From Novosphingobium sediminis (GTDB lineage: Bacteria > Pseudomonadota > Alphaproteobacteria > Sphingomonadales > Sphingomonadaceae): a stretch of 64,000 nt of DNA. Below are positions 54,972-64,000 of the stretch, piece by piece (the stretch's first letter is position 1; each line of letters begins with the position of its first letter). Location: assembly GCF_007991615.1 (NCBI RefSeq), contig NZ_BJYR01000013.1, positions 62,001 to 126,000 of the forward strand. Direction: 5' to 3'. The notes beneath the pieces are model-generated. The model did not search any database, was not told the DNA's origin, and was given only the letters and a program-made list of their open reading frames with translations. The translations under genes and the position numbers were made by a program.

Positions 54972-57900
54972 ATGAACTTTCGCAATATCTCTGCCTGGTC
55001 GATCCGCAACCCGGTGGTGCCGATTGTCCTGTTCCTTGGCCTCACCCTCGCCGGGATCGTGGCGTTCATGGGCATGAAGGTGCAGGACCAGCCGGACATC
55101 GAATTTCCGCTGGTCATTGTCACCATTTCCCAGCCCGGTGCAGCGCCGACGGAGATCGAGAACCAGATCACCCAGCGCATTGAATCTGCGGTTCGGACAA
55201 TTGCGGGGGTGGATACCCTCAGTTCGACGGCCACTGAAGGCTCGAGTCAGACGATGGTCCAGTTCGCCATCGGAACGGACATCAACGCGGCAGTGAACGA
55301 GGTCAAGAACGCGGTCGATCAGGTCCGCGGCGACCTTCCCGAGGGCATCCTCGAACCGCAGGTGGTCAAGGCGCAAACGTCGTCTGACGCGATCGCCTAC
55401 TTTGCGGTCTCGGCGGACGACATGACCATCGAGCAGCTGTCGTGGTTCATCGACGATTCGGTGCGCAAGCGCCTGCTCTCGGTGCCGGGCATGGCCGAAG
55501 TCGTGCGCAACGGCGGCGTCAACCGTGAGATCGCGGTGACGCTCGATCCGATGCGGATGAAGGCACAAGGCGTCACCGCCACGCAGATCAACGCGGCGCT
55601 GCGCCAGGTCAATCTGAACGCTGCGGGCGGGCGCGCCGAGGTTGCCGGTTCGCGGCAGGCCGTGCGCGTGCTCGGTAATGCCTCCACCGCCTTCGAGCTC
55701 TCGCGCACGCAGGTCGGCATCTCCGGCGGGCGAACTGTCCGCCTGTCCGACGTTGCGGACGTGCGTGACAGCTTCAGCGAGATCACGTCGATCGCCAAGA
55801 CCAACGGCAAGCCTGTCGTAACCTTCAGCATCGCCCGCGCTCGCGGCGAATCCGATGTCAGCGTGTTCGATGATTCGGTCAAGGAACTCGCCAAGATCGA
55901 GAAGGAGCAGGGCGGCCGCGTCCACTTCATCCAGCTCTTCTCCAGCGTCGGCTACACCAAGGACCAGTACAAGTCCTCGATGTCCGCGATGGTCGAAGGC
56001 GCGGTGCTTGCGGTGATCGTGGTGTTCTTCTTCCTGCGGGACTGGCGCGCGACGATTGTCTCGGCAATCGCCATTCCGCTGTCCTCGATCCCGACGTTCT
56101 GGTTGATGAGCCTGATCGGTTTCACGCTCAACACGATGTCGCTGCTCGCGCTCGGCCTCGTTGCCGGCGTCCTGGTGGACGATGCAATCGTGGAGATCGA
56201 GAACATCGTCAGGCACATGCGAATGGGCAAATCGGCCTATCAGGCCGCCATCGACGCAGCGGACGAGATCGGTCTTGCGGTCGTCGCGACGACCTTTTCG
56301 ATCGTCGCTGTGTTCCTGCCGGTTGCGCTCATGCCGGGCGTTTCGGGCCAGTTCTTCAAGAACTTCGGCCTGACGGTCGTTATTGCCGTTCTGTTCTCGT
56401 TGCTCGTTGCGCGCATGATCACGCCGATGATCGCTGCCTATTTCCTCAAGGCGCACGGTCAGGCTGAACATGGCAACGGACCGTGGATGCAGCGCTACAT
56501 GCGCGTGCTCGAGTGGTCGCTCGATACTCGTGCGGTGGCCGCCTATCGCGACCGCTTCCCCCGGCGGTGGTTCCGTGCCCGGCTGCGCGATCACCGACTG
56601 TGGATGATGGGCGTAGCCGCCGGCGCGCTTGCCTTCACGGTCGTGTTGTTCATGGTTATCCCGTCGCAGTTCTTCCCCGAAACGGACGGCGATTTCAGTC
56701 GTATCACCATCGAAATGGTGCCCGGAACCACGATCGAGCAGACCGAAAAGAAGGTCGATGAAGTGCTCGCGCTGGTAAAGGACGAGCCGGAGATCGATGT
56801 CGCGCTCGAGCGCATCAATGAGGGCAACGGCCGCGTATTCCTCGAATTGAAGCGCGATCGTGCGCGGTCCAGCATGGAGTTCGAACGCGCGCTGACCCCG
56901 CGTCTGCAGAAAGTTGCCGACGCGCGTGTCAGCTTCATGAACCAGAACGGCGGCGGCCCTGGCGGCGGTTCGGGCCGTGCGATCAGCGTGATGCTTTCCG
57001 GCTCCGATCCGGATCTGCTGCAAAAGACGGCTCAGACGCTGGTCGAGCAGATGAGCCAGCTGAAGGTCGTTGTCGCACCGCGCATCAGCGCCGACTTGCG
57101 TCGTCCCGAGATCGTGATCACTCCGCATCTCGATCTTGCTGCCTCGCTGGGCGTAACGACCCAACAGCTCAGCCAGGTTATCCGCATCGCGACGCAGGGC
57201 GAAATCGATCAGAACAGCGCCAAGTTCTCGCTTTCGGATCGTCAGGTTCCGATCCGCGTCAAGCTCCCGGTCTCTTCGCGCCGTGATCTGTCGACGCTCG
57301 AGAATCTTCCTGTGCCTACCGTGTCAGGTGGTTCGGTCCCGCTCTCGCGCGTGGCTACCATCGGGTTTGGTTCGGGCCCGACGAGCATCCAGCGGTACAA
57401 TCAGAACCGCCGCGTGTTCATCGGTGCCGATCTGCCGCCGGGCGTGGTCAAGGGCACGGCCGATGTCGCGATCAAGGCGTTGCCGATCATGAAGAACCTG
57501 CCGCAGGGTGTTTCCAACGCTGCGGCGGGCGAAGACCGTTGGCAGCAGGAAATGCTCTTCAATTTCATGGTCGCGCTGGCTTCTGGTGTGTTGCTGGTCT
57601 TCTCGGTGCTCGTGCTGCTTTATCGCCGCTTTATCTCGCCGCTGGTAAACATGGGTTCGCTGTTCCTCGCTCCGCTGGGCGGTTTGCTGCTGCTTCTGGC
57701 GACTGGTCAGGCGCTTTCACTGCCCGTGTTCATCGGCGTCCTGATGCTGTTCGGCATCGTTGCCAAGAACTCGATCTTGCTCATCGATTTCGCGATCGAG
57801 GAAATGGCCAAGGGCACGCCCAAGCTCGATGCAATCATCGAGGCCGGGCACAAGCGCGCCCAGCCGATCGTGATGACCACCGTGGCGATGATCGCGGGCA

Positions 57901-58151
57901 TGGTGCCAACGGCAGTTTCGCTCGGCGGCGATGCGGGCTGGCGTGCGCCGATGGGCATTGTCGTGATCGGCGGCCTGGCGCTCTCGACATTGCTTACGCT
58001 GCTGCTCGTCCCAGCTGGCTTCAGCCTCGCTGACGGGCTGGAAAAGCGCGTCGGGCCGTGGATCGGACGGCGCGTGCTGTCTTACGATCCGCGTGAGGCC
58101 GCGCGCGAACGTGACGCGCATGCGGCTGGCGAGGCCTTCCCGGCGGAGTGA
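54972..58151 (+). CDS. RND efflux permease (HAE1/AcrB family)
   Basis: This 1059-residue proton-driven pump has twelve transmembrane helices and two large periplasmic loops. The N-terminus [20 protein letters not shown] is typical. [20 protein letters not shown] in helix 4 carries the proton-relay aspartates. [40 protein letters not shown] and [20 protein letters not shown] are conserved blocks. It belongs to the heavily represented multidrug branch; substrates are unknown. Its stop overlaps the GTG start of the DUF445 gene. Confidence 0.95.
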   Translation: MNFRNISAWSIRNPVVPIVLFLGLTLAGIVAFMGMKVQDQPDIEFPLVIVTISQPGAAPTEIENQITQRIESAVRTIAGVDTLSSTATEGSSQTMVQFAIGTDINAAVNEVKNAVDQVRGDLPEGILEPQVVKAQTSSDAIAYFAVSADDMTIEQLSWFIDDSVRKRLLSVPGMAEVVRNGGVNREIAVTLDPMRMKAQGVTATQINAALRQVNLNAAGGRAEVAGSRQAVRVLGNASTAFELSRTQVGISGGRTVRLSDVADVRDSFSEITSIAKTNGKPVVTFSIARARGESDVSVFDDSVKELAKIEKEQGGRVHFIQLFSSVGYTKDQYKSSMSAMVEGAVLAVIVVFFFLRDWRATIVSAIAIPLSSIPTFWLMSLIGFTLNTMSLLALGLVAGVLVDDAIVEIENIVRHMRMGKSAYQAAIDAADEIGLAVVATTFSIVAVFLPVALMPGVSGQFFKNFGLTVVIAVLFSLLVARMITPMIAAYFLKAHGQAEHGNGPWMQRYMRVLEWSLDTRAVAAYRDRFPRRWFRARLRDHRLWMMGVAAGALAFTVVLFMVIPSQFFPETDGDFSRITIEMVPGTTIEQTEKKVDEVLALVKDEPEIDVALERINEGNGRVFLELKRDRARSSMEFERALTPRLQKVADARVSFMNQNGGGPGGGSGRAISVMLSGSDPDLLQKTAQTLVEQMSQLKVVVAPRISADLRRPEIVITPHLDLAASLGVTTQQLSQVIRIATQGEIDQNSAKFSLSDRQVPIRVKLPVSSRRDLSTLENLPVPTVSGGSVPLSRVATIGFGSGPTSIQRYNQNRRVFIGADLPPGVVKGTADVAIKALPIMKNLPQGVSNAAAGEDRWQQEMLFNFMVALASGVLLVFSVLVLLYRRFISPLVNMGSLFLAPLGGLLLLLATGQALSLPVFIGVLMLFGIVAKNSILLIDFAIEEMAKGTPKLDAIIEAGHKRAQPIVMTTVAMIAGMVPTAVSLGGDAGWRAPMGIVVIGGLALSTLLTLLLVPAGFSLADGLEKRVGPWIGRRVLSYDPREAARERDAHAAGEAFPAE

Positions 58152-59449
58152 CCGCGACGACAGGGATGCCAACCGCCAGCCCTGCGGCAACTCCGTTTTC
58201 CTCCGCACGGCGGATGGCTGACCCTGCGCGCCGCATGCGGCTCTTCGCCACTGCACTGCTTCTGCTGATGGCGGCGCTGTTTCTCGCTGCCCGCCAGCTT
58301 GAGGCGTACCATACCGGCTGGGGCTTTTTGCGCGCATTTGCCGAAGCCGCGATGGTTGGCGGCCTCGCCGATTGGTTTGCGGTTACGGCGCTGTTTCGCC
58401 ATCCGCTCGGCCTGCCGATCCCGCACACAGCGATCATCCCCGAGAACAAGGATCGCATCGCCGACTCGATGGCAGCGTTCCTAAAGGCCAATTTCCTGAC
58501 CCCGCCTGTCGTCGCGCGGCGCCTGCGTGGTCTTAACGCGGCAAACGCAGCCGGACAGTATCTGGCCAATCCACGTCCCGGTGAAAGCCGCCTCGGTGCT
58601 GGCGCGGCGAGCCTCATTGCCGATGTGCTCGAATCGCTCGATCAGGAAAAGCTGGGCGGCATGGCCAAGGCTGCGTTGCGAAGCCGGATAGAGCGGTTGG
58701 CGCTCGCGCCGCTGCTTGGCAACCTGCTCACCGCAATGATCGCGGAGGGCCGGCACATGCCGCTGATCGAAGCGCTGATCCGCCGTTCTGCTGAAGCGCT
58801 CGAGGCCAATGAGGACCTCGTACGGCGGATAATTCACGACAAGGCCAACACCATCATGCGTTGGACCGGGCTAGACGAACGCCTGGCCAACGGCATTCTC
58901 GATGGGCTCTACAAGCTGCTCGCGGAGACGGTGGTGATCGAGGATCACCCGCTGCGGCTGAAGATCGAGGAAAGTCTGGGCGCGCTTGCCGAAGCCTTGG
59001 TCCATGATCCGGAAATGCATGCGCGGGTGGAGGCTATGAAGCGCGATGTGCTTGCCAACCCTGCCTTCGCGGCCTGGCTCGATGGCTTGTGGGAGCGCGG
59101 CAGGGCGCAGTTGCTCCGCGCCGTGCGCTCGGGCGGCAGCGGTACAACGGAAGGTGGGGATCGCATCGGTGCCTCGCTTGCTGAGCTGGGCCGCGCTCTG
59201 CAGCACGATGCCCGCCTGCAGGTTCTTGTGAACCGCTTTGCCCGGCGGACGCTTGTGGGCATCTCCACGCGCTATGGCGGGGAAATCGTGCGGCTGGTCT
59301 CCGAAACAGTCCGGCGCTGGGATGCGCGCACAGTGACCGCCCGCATCGAAGGGGCTGTCGGGCGAGACCTCCAGTTCATCCGCATCAACGGGACTCTCGT
59401 GGGCGGGCTTGTCGGCGTGGCGATACACGCAGTAGACGTCGCACTATGA
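58148..59449 (+). CDS. DUF445 domain-containing membrane protein
   Basis: This roughly 433-residue protein starts at a GTG overlapping the RND pump stop. An N-terminal helix (FATALLLLMAALFLAARQL) is followed by the DUF445 block AFAEAAMVGGLADWFAVTAL, FRHPLGLPIPHTAIIPENKD and RIADSMAAFLKANFLTP. A long helical middle leads to a C-terminal membrane segment (FIRINGTLVGGLVGVAIHAV). The function is unknown. An ATG at 58214 is an alternative start. Its stop overlaps the next ATG (ATGA). Confidence 0.88.
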   Translation: MTATTGMPTASPAATPFSSARRMADPARRMRLFATALLLLMAALFLAARQLEAYHTGWGFLRAFAEAAMVGGLADWFAVTALFRHPLGLPIPHTAIIPENKDRIADSMAAFLKANFLTPPVVARRLRGLNAANAAGQYLANPRPGESRLGAGAASLIADVLESLDQEKLGGMAKAALRSRIERLALAPLLGNLLTAMIAEGRHMPLIEALIRRSAEALEANEDLVRRIIHDKANTIMRWTGLDERLANGILDGLYKLLAETVVIEDHPLRLKIEESLGALAEALVHDPEMHARVEAMKRDVLANPAFAAWLDGLWERGRAQLLRAVRSGGSGTTEGGDRIGASLAELGRALQHDARLQVLVNRFARRTLVGISTRYGGEIVRLVSETVRRWDARTVTARIEGAVGRDLQFIRINGTLVGGLVGVAIHAVDVAL

Positions 59450-59967
59450 CAGGCCCCGAACTCTCGACCGATCGTCTCGATCTCTGGCGCCCGGCGCCGC
59501 GCGACCACGCCGCTCTGGTGGACCTGCTCGCGGACGATGAGGTTCGCCGCCATCTCGGCAGCCGGCCGACAAATCCCGTCGAGGAATTCAACCGGCTCTG
59601 CCGAAACGCCGGGTCATGGGCGCTTTTCGGCTACGGTACGTTCGTGTGCCGTGTGCGGGGCTCGGATGAAGTGCTCGGCATCTGCGGCGTGTTCCACTCG
59701 TGGCGCGGCTTCGGCCAGGGCCTCGATGATACGCCCGAAATCGGGTGGATCTTTGCCCGCAAGACCTGGGGCAAAGGCATTGCGACCGAGGCCGCCCGCG
59801 CCTCGCTGGCGTGGTTCGACGCCGCGTTTCCCGGGCGCCGGGTGGCGTGCATGATCAACGACACCAATCTGCCTTCGCTCGCTGTGGCGGACAAGCTCGG
59901 CTTCGTGCGCTACGGCGTGCAGGAAGATCACGGCGTCGAGCTAATCCTGCTCGAGCGCGTAGCCTAG
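59446..59967 (+). CDS. GNAT family N-acetyltransferase
   Basis: This 173-residue acetyltransferase of the RimJ/RimL fold starts LSTDRLDLWRPAPRDHAALV. It has EIGWIFARKTWGKGIATEAA, the acetyl-CoA loop R/K-x-x-G-x-G/A, and INDTNLPSLAVADKLGFVRY. It is translationally coupled to the DUF445 gene by an ATGA overlap. Its stop overlaps the convergent ferredoxin reductase gene by 4 bp. The target is unknown. Confidence 0.88.
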   Translation: MTGPELSTDRLDLWRPAPRDHAALVDLLADDEVRRHLGSRPTNPVEEFNRLCRNAGSWALFGYGTFVCRVRGSDEVLGICGVFHSWRGFGQGLDDTPEIGWIFARKTWGKGIATEAARASLAWFDAAFPGRRVACMINDTNLPSLAVADKLGFVRYGVQEDHGVELILLERVA

Positions 59968-60770
59968 CCCACGAAAGCGCGTTCGATCACATATTCGCCG
60001 GGGTGCGAGTTTGCGCCTTCGGTGAAGCCGAAGCCTTCAAGCATCGCGGCGACTTCCTTGATCATCGTCATTGAGCCGCAGAGCATGACGCGATCATGTT
60101 CCGGATCGAAGGCCTTGGGCTCGCCGAGCGAGCCCTGGAACAGCGTGCCGTCGAGCATCAAGCCTTCAATGCGCTTGCTGGTGTGGAACGGCTCGCGAGT
60201 CACGGTCGGGATGTAGGTCAGGCGTTCGGCTGCCATCTCGCCAACCAGTGGATCGTCCGCCAGCCGGCCTTCCAGCATGTCGCGGTAGGCAAGGTCCGAA
60301 ACGCCGCGAACCGAGTGGACTACGGCGATCTGTTCAAACCGGTCGTAGATATCGGGATCGCGGATCAGAGACATCCAAGGCGCAAGGCCAGTTCCGGTGC
60401 CGAGCAGGAACAGGCGGCGGCCAGGAAGCAGCGCGTCGGCCACCAATGTACCGGTCGGCTTGCGCCCGAGGTAGATATGGTCGCCCTCCTTGATCTTCTG
60501 GAGGCGTGACGTCAGCGGGCCGTCCGGCACCTTGATCGAGAGGAATTCCAGCACTTCGTCGTAGGCGGGCGAGGCCATTGAGTAAGCGCGCAGCAGCGGC
60601 CGGCCGTTGTCGCCCATCAAGCCAATCATCACGAACTCGCCCGAACGGAAGCGGAAGCTCGGCGGGCGGGTAATCGTGAACGAGAACAGGAACTCGTTCC
60701 AATGACGCACCGAGACGACCGTCTCGACCGAAAGGCTGGCAGTAGGCTCAAGGGGAAACTGGTCGGGCAT
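59964..60770 (-). CDS. Ferredoxin--NADP reductase
   Basis: This 268-residue FAD enzyme is of the bacterial FPR type. It has the FAD motif LLRAYSMASPAYDEVLEFLS (R-x-Y-S-M), KEGDHIYLGRKPTGTLVADA, the NADP loop FLLGTGTGLAPWMSLIRDPD, and the C-terminal PGEYVIERAFVG. A GGAGGG site precedes the ATG. It moves electrons between NADPH and ferredoxin or flavodoxin. The upstream promoter has a perfect TTGACA box. Confidence 0.94.
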   Translation of the reverse strand: MPDQFPLEPTASLSVETVVSVRHWNEFLFSFTITRPPSFRFRSGEFVMIGLMGDNGRPLLRAYSMASPAYDEVLEFLSIKVPDGPLTSRLQKIKEGDHIYLGRKPTGTLVADALLPGRRLFLLGTGTGLAPWMSLIRDPDIYDRFEQIAVVHSVRGVSDLAYRDMLEGRLADDPLVGEMAAERLTYIPTVTREPFHTSKRIEGLMLDGTLFQGSLGEPKAFDPEHDRVMLCGSMTMIKEVAAMLEGFGFTEGANSHPGEYVIERAFVG

Positions 60771-60813
60771 GTCGCGGCCCTCCGTGGTGGGCAGCGACGC
60801 TGCCGGATGGGTG

Positions 60814-60842
60814 ACAATCCGTCTTTACAGAATGGCTGTCAA
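60814..60842 (-). promoter_or_regulatory. Putative promoter of the ferredoxin reductase gene
   Basis: On the minus strand, TTGACA (60837-60842) and GATTGT (60814-60819) are separated by 17 bp. The -35 is perfect and the -10 matches three of six consensus bases. It lies about 45 bp upstream of the ATG. Confidence 0.5.
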
Positions 60843-60893
60843 ATTTATTTCACACTCGACCAAAAGAGGCGGGCGTGAGGCGGATGTTGATGG

Positions 60894-62552
60894 TCAGTGG
60901 CCCGCCGGATCGGCCACGAACGCAGGCGGTGTGGCTTCGCTGGCGAAGCGCCAGGCGGAGAGGTAGGCCAGCTTCACGATCTTCGTCATCTTGACGTAGT
61001 TGATCCGGTCTGCGGTGTCGGTGGTGTGGTGGTAATCGGGGTGGAAGCCGGTGTTGAACCACATCGCCGGTACGTCCTTCAGAACGAAGGGAAACTGGTC
61101 GCTGCGGAAGAATACGTTCAGCGCATTCTCGTGGTCAAAGCGGTCATCGAGGTCGAGCCCGACGCTGCGATTGGCGGCCTGAACGGCGCGGTTGAAGTCC
61201 GGACTGTAGGTCGCGCCGATGAGGTTCAAACGGTTGGTCGTGTCCTTGGGAATGTCGACAAGCCCGGTCGTCTGGTCGCTTTGCTCTTCGTTGCGGCCGA
61301 TCATGTCGAAATTGATCATCGCGCGCGTCGTGCCCAGCGGACGCAGCGGATGCATCGCCATATAGTAGCTGCCGAGCAGGCCGCGCTCTTCGGCAGCGAA
61401 CACGGCAAAGAGGATCGAGCGCTTGGGCTTCACCGGGTTCGCCATGAAAGCGCGGGCGAGCGCGACGACGCCGACCGTACCAGATCCGTTGTCGTCCGCC
61501 CCGTGCCAGATCTCGGGGCCGTTGCTGCCATCGTGATCGTGGTGCGCGCTGATGATCACCGTTTCCGGTGCAAGTGTCGGGTCCGAACCCGGCAGCAGGC
61601 CGACAACATTGGCCGATACACCGCGCGTGCGCGACGTGTTTTCGAGGTGGAGCGCAACTGTCGTTTCGGCAAGCGCGCGTGATTGCGGGGCGAGGCCGGC
61701 ATCTATCGCGCTCTGCAGTGCCTGCGGGCTCGCGCCAGCCTTGGCAAGTAGCGCTGCGCCGACTGCATCGGAAACGGTGAGCACCGGAATGCGCAGTTCA
61801 TCATCGGGCAGGGCCTGTCCCGGCAGCGGAGGAACCCGCTTGGCGCTGCCGCCGATGCGGTTCACACGTTCGAGGTTGGAGGGATGCTTGCGGTTCCGTT
61901 CGGCCACGACCAGCAGGGCCAGCGCGCCGTGGGCCTGCGCATTGAGCGCCTTCACGCGGTTGGTGGCGTGGCGGGTATTGCCAGTTCCATTGAAGCGCGA
62001 AGCCGGATCATTCTCCTGCGGCTCGTGCTCGAACACGAGGACGATCTTTCCGCGGACATCGAGGCCCTTGTAGTCGTCGTAGCCCACGCCGGGCGCGGTG
62101 ATGCCATAGCCGGCGAACGCGAGCGGTGCGTTCAAATCAATATCGTCACGGAAGCCGCCAAGCACATCAGGCGCCTTCCAGCTTTGCTCCGCGCCACCGA
62201 TGCGCAAGGTGAGCGCATTGGCGGCTGGGTTGGGCCGATATTCGATCAGCGGGACAGTCTGGTACCAGCTTGGCGCGCCCTTCGCGTCGGTCGCACCCGG
62301 CTGGAGGCCCGCCTTCGCGAACTCGGCAGCGATCCACTGTACGGCGGCATCATCGCCCGGCTGGAGTGACATGCGGCCCAGCAGCGCGTCCGAGGCGATG
62401 AACGTGAGATCGGCGCGCAAGTCCGTCTCGCGGATCTGGTCATACCCGGTCTTCTGCGCAGCGGGAACAGGCGCGAGCTTCGCGTCGGCCGCATGAGCCG
62501 CGCCGGACAGCGCCAGAATTCCGAGTGCAGCGCCCCAAGCCGCCTTCCGCAT
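60894..62552 (-). CDS. M28 family metallopeptidase, secreted
   Basis: This 552-residue aminopeptidase-like protein has a signal peptide (AAWGAALGILALSGAAHAAD). A PA-type insert lies near residues 130-220 (GYGITAPGVGYDDYKGLDVR). The two-zinc M28 domain has ISAHHDHDG, WHGADDNGSGTVGVVALARA, FAVFAAEERGLLGSYYM, INFDMIGRN and a late His in DYHHTTDTADRINYVK. The start at 62552 follows GGGGGGATC and gives the signal peptide; the open frame to 62891 is not coding. It probably degrades peptides outside the inner membrane. Confidence 0.93.
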   Translation of the reverse strand: MRKAAWGAALGILALSGAAHAADAKLAPVPAAQKTGYDQIRETDLRADLTFIASDALLGRMSLQPGDDAAVQWIAAEFAKAGLQPGATDAKGAPSWYQTVPLIEYRPNPAANALTLRIGGAEQSWKAPDVLGGFRDDIDLNAPLAFAGYGITAPGVGYDDYKGLDVRGKIVLVFEHEPQENDPASRFNGTGNTRHATNRVKALNAQAHGALALLVVAERNRKHPSNLERVNRIGGSAKRVPPLPGQALPDDELRIPVLTVSDAVGAALLAKAGASPQALQSAIDAGLAPQSRALAETTVALHLENTSRTRGVSANVVGLLPGSDPTLAPETVIISAHHDHDGSNGPEIWHGADDNGSGTVGVVALARAFMANPVKPKRSILFAVFAAEERGLLGSYYMAMHPLRPLGTTRAMINFDMIGRNEEQSDQTTGLVDIPKDTTNRLNLIGATYSPDFNRAVQAANRSVGLDLDDRFDHENALNVFFRSDQFPFVLKDVPAMWFNTGFHPDYHHTTDTADRINYVKMTKIVKLAYLSAWRFASEATPPAFVADPAGH

Positions 62553-62787
62553 AGCCGATCCCCCCAAACAGGTATCAAGGCCTAGAACCCACCGAGTCGC
62601 CTTGTCCATTGGCCCTTGGGGGATTCGCGGCGAATTTAGGTCAGGTTGACACAGTTGACACAGTCCAGAGCGCAAACTGGCCATCCCTCCCCGCTGGCCG
62701 GAAAACGGGCGATTGGCGAGGGCGTGGTTGGGTCTGCGGCGCATGCGCAGAGCATATCCCGTTCGGCTCCCTGTAGGATAGCGCCAA

Positions 62788-63975
62788 TCAGTTTCCTGCG
62801 TCGATGAGCGCCTGAACCTTCTGGTAGAACGCTTCGCGCGCATCGCCTTCGGGGCCTTTGGTGGCGCGGGTCCAGTCGGCATTGCTCGCAATCACCAGCC
62901 TGCGCTTCGGATCGATGAAGATGCCCTGACCGAAAATGCCCTGCGCCGCGACCGAGCCGTCGTCATAGGTCCACCACTGGAAACCGTAGCCCTTGCCCGG
63001 CTCGCCAATGTCCTTCTGCTTGTGGATCGCCGCTGCGAACCAGTCCGCAGGCACGATCTGCTGGCCGCCCGCGTTGCCATTTGCCAGCACGAACAGGCCC
63101 ATGCGGGCGAAATCGCGCGTTGCGGCCTGAAGGCAGCAGCCGGCGATTTCGTGCCCGCTTTTGCCGAGCAACCAGGTTGCCTTGGCTTCCATGCCGGCGG
63201 GCTTCCAGATCTTCTCCTCAAGGTATTGCGCCAGCGGCTTCTTCGTGGCGGAGGAGACGAGGACGCCGATCAGGTTGGTTTCGCCGGTATTGTAGTGCCA
63301 CACCGTGCCCGGCGGGTGCGCGCGGGGGAGTTTGCGCATGTAGCTGACGGTCGCGTCCATGCCCTTTTCGGGCTCGGCGTTGTTGAACATCGCGACATCG
63401 GCCTTGGGGTCTTCATAGTCCTCGTTCCAGCGCACGCCCGAACTCATCGTGAGGAGCTGCGCGACGCTGACGTCATCGTAGGCCGAGCCCTTGAGGTCCG
63501 GGATATACTGGCTCACCTTGTCGTCGAGGCTCTTGATGTAGCCGTCCTTGATCGCCGCGCCGACGAGCGTGGAGGTGAACGACTTGGCGACCGAGAAGCT
63601 GGTCCAGCGGCCCTTCGCATCGAAGCCCAGCCCATATCGTTCGAGCCGGATCTTGCCGTCCTGCACGATGACGAGGCCCGCCGCGCGCTGGCTGGCCATG
63701 TATTGGTCGACCCCCGGGACATTGAGGGGTTTGCCGGCGGGCAAGGGCAGTGGCTTGTCAGACGGTGCGATCTCGCGTGCTTCTGCCAGCACGGGAAGTC
63801 GGTCCATCGCCCGGAACGCGGCATCGCGCTGCGGGATCGTCCACATGAGCACATCACGGTTGGTCGGCAGTGCAGCCAGCAGCCCCCGCGTTTCTGCATC
63901 GAGGCTGGCGTACCAGCCAAGCCCGCTGAGCCCCGCCAAGGCCGCCACTGCCAGCACGATTGTCCGCTTGCGCAT
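62788..63975 (-). CDS. Serine hydrolase, beta-lactamase class C-like
   Basis: This 395-residue protein starts with a signal or anchor helix (RTIVLAVAALAGLSGLGWYA). The catalytic S-x-x-K is in SFSVAKSFTSTLVGAAI, the Tyr motif in VWHYNTGETNLIGVLV, and GYGFQWWTYDDGS occurs in the last third, as in 6-aminohexanoate-dimer hydrolase and class C relatives. The substrate is not known. It lies upstream of the M28 peptidase gene on the same strand with a 235-bp gap, and its 5' flank is close to the window edge. Confidence 0.9.
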   Translation of the reverse strand: MRKRTIVLAVAALAGLSGLGWYASLDAETRGLLAALPTNRDVLMWTIPQRDAAFRAMDRLPVLAEAREIAPSDKPLPLPAGKPLNVPGVDQYMASQRAAGLVIVQDGKIRLERYGLGFDAKGRWTSFSVAKSFTSTLVGAAIKDGYIKSLDDKVSQYIPDLKGSAYDDVSVAQLLTMSSGVRWNEDYEDPKADVAMFNNAEPEKGMDATVSYMRKLPRAHPPGTVWHYNTGETNLIGVLVSSATKKPLAQYLEEKIWKPAGMEAKATWLLGKSGHEIAGCCLQAATRDFARMGLFVLANGNAGGQQIVPADWFAAAIHKQKDIGEPGKGYGFQWWTYDDGSVAAQGIFGQGIFIDPKRRLVIASNADWTRATKGPEGDAREAFYQKVQALIDAGN

Positions 63976-64000
63976 CCTAACCCCCGCATCTTGTTGCTTT

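Noticed and set aside
54525..57164. 879-codon open frame opposite the RND genes
   Set aside because: It is antisense to two clearly recognised efflux genes and has the typical shadow composition.

Overview
The window is gene-dense, GC-rich (clearly above 60 %) chromosomal DNA from an alphaproteobacterium. It is most likely a sphingomonad (Sphingomonadaceae, Novosphingobium-like). The basis is the combination of alphaproteobacterial cell-cycle proteins (DUF1465/RcdA-like, DUF1013/TrcR-like, DUF1153/SciP-like), YdcH/DUF465 and DUF1192 small proteins, a bactofilin-M23 pair, a two-gene ligase/exonuclease repair module, and several short secreted proteins of sphingomonad type. Species assignment is inference; no rRNA or tRNA gene was seen. 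I found no prophage, insertion sequence, CRISPR array or integron, and only one clear pseudogene.

Layout. 0-10 kb: a truncated sugar-phosphate/inositol-phosphate nucleotidyltransferase and an inositol-3-phosphate synthase at the left edge, a DMT exporter, an Old Yellow Enzyme, a CitE-like lyase, lipB with a coupled lipoprotein, a membrane protein coupled to an MFS transporter, a CDP-alcohol phosphotransferase, and nadA. 10-14 kb: membrane and MBL-fold proteins, the RcdA-like gene and a divergent pair of YdcH genes. 14-25 kb: ptsP, a RodZ-like membrane HTH protein, a CpoB-like protein, tilS, ftsH, a decayed quinone oxidoreductase, a DUF3667 protein and an M23 peptidase. 25-31 kb: hemB, an acetyltransferase, a gamma-carbonic anhydrase, a DUF167 protein, a DUF1275 protein, a group II truncated haemoglobin, and an ATP-dependent DNA ligase with its MBL exonuclease. 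31-38 kb: clpA, DUF1192, a quinone oxidoreductase, the TrcR-like gene, bactofilin and M23 peptidase.

38-44.5 kb is a long co-directional run of housekeeping genes: proA, nadD, rsfS, rlmH, an EnvC-like activator, ctpA, a DsbB-like protein and coq7. 44.6-53.4 kb holds a secreted protein, fabI, a YihY/BrkB protein, a CbpA-like J protein, pdxH, a CDF metal transporter, a serine hydrolase, a small anchored protein, mnmA, an unknown gene and the SciP-like gene. 53.7-60 kb is an RND efflux adaptor and pump translationally coupled to a DUF445 protein and a GNAT acetyltransferase. The right end holds a ferredoxin-NADP reductase, an M28 peptidase and a second beta-lactamase-fold serine hydrolase.

How the genes fit together. 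Several act in cell-envelope construction (three LytM/M23 proteins, one of them catalytically degenerate; bactofilin; CtpA; CpoB-like; RodZ-like). Others act in protein quality control (FtsH, ClpA, CtpA, RcdA-like) and cell-cycle control through the CtrA network (RcdA-, TrcR- and SciP-like). The most unusual biochemical signal is a set of genes that could make and use CDP-inositol: inositol-phosphate synthase, a nucleotidyltransferase resembling inositol-phosphate cytidylyltransferase, and a CDP-alcohol phosphotransferase. Regulatory DNA worth noting is a perfect 16-bp palindrome just upstream of ptsP, a dyad enclosing a TATAAT box upstream of the RND operon, and several strong intrinsic terminators. 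I did not find a convincing wholly new multi-gene defence or mobile system.
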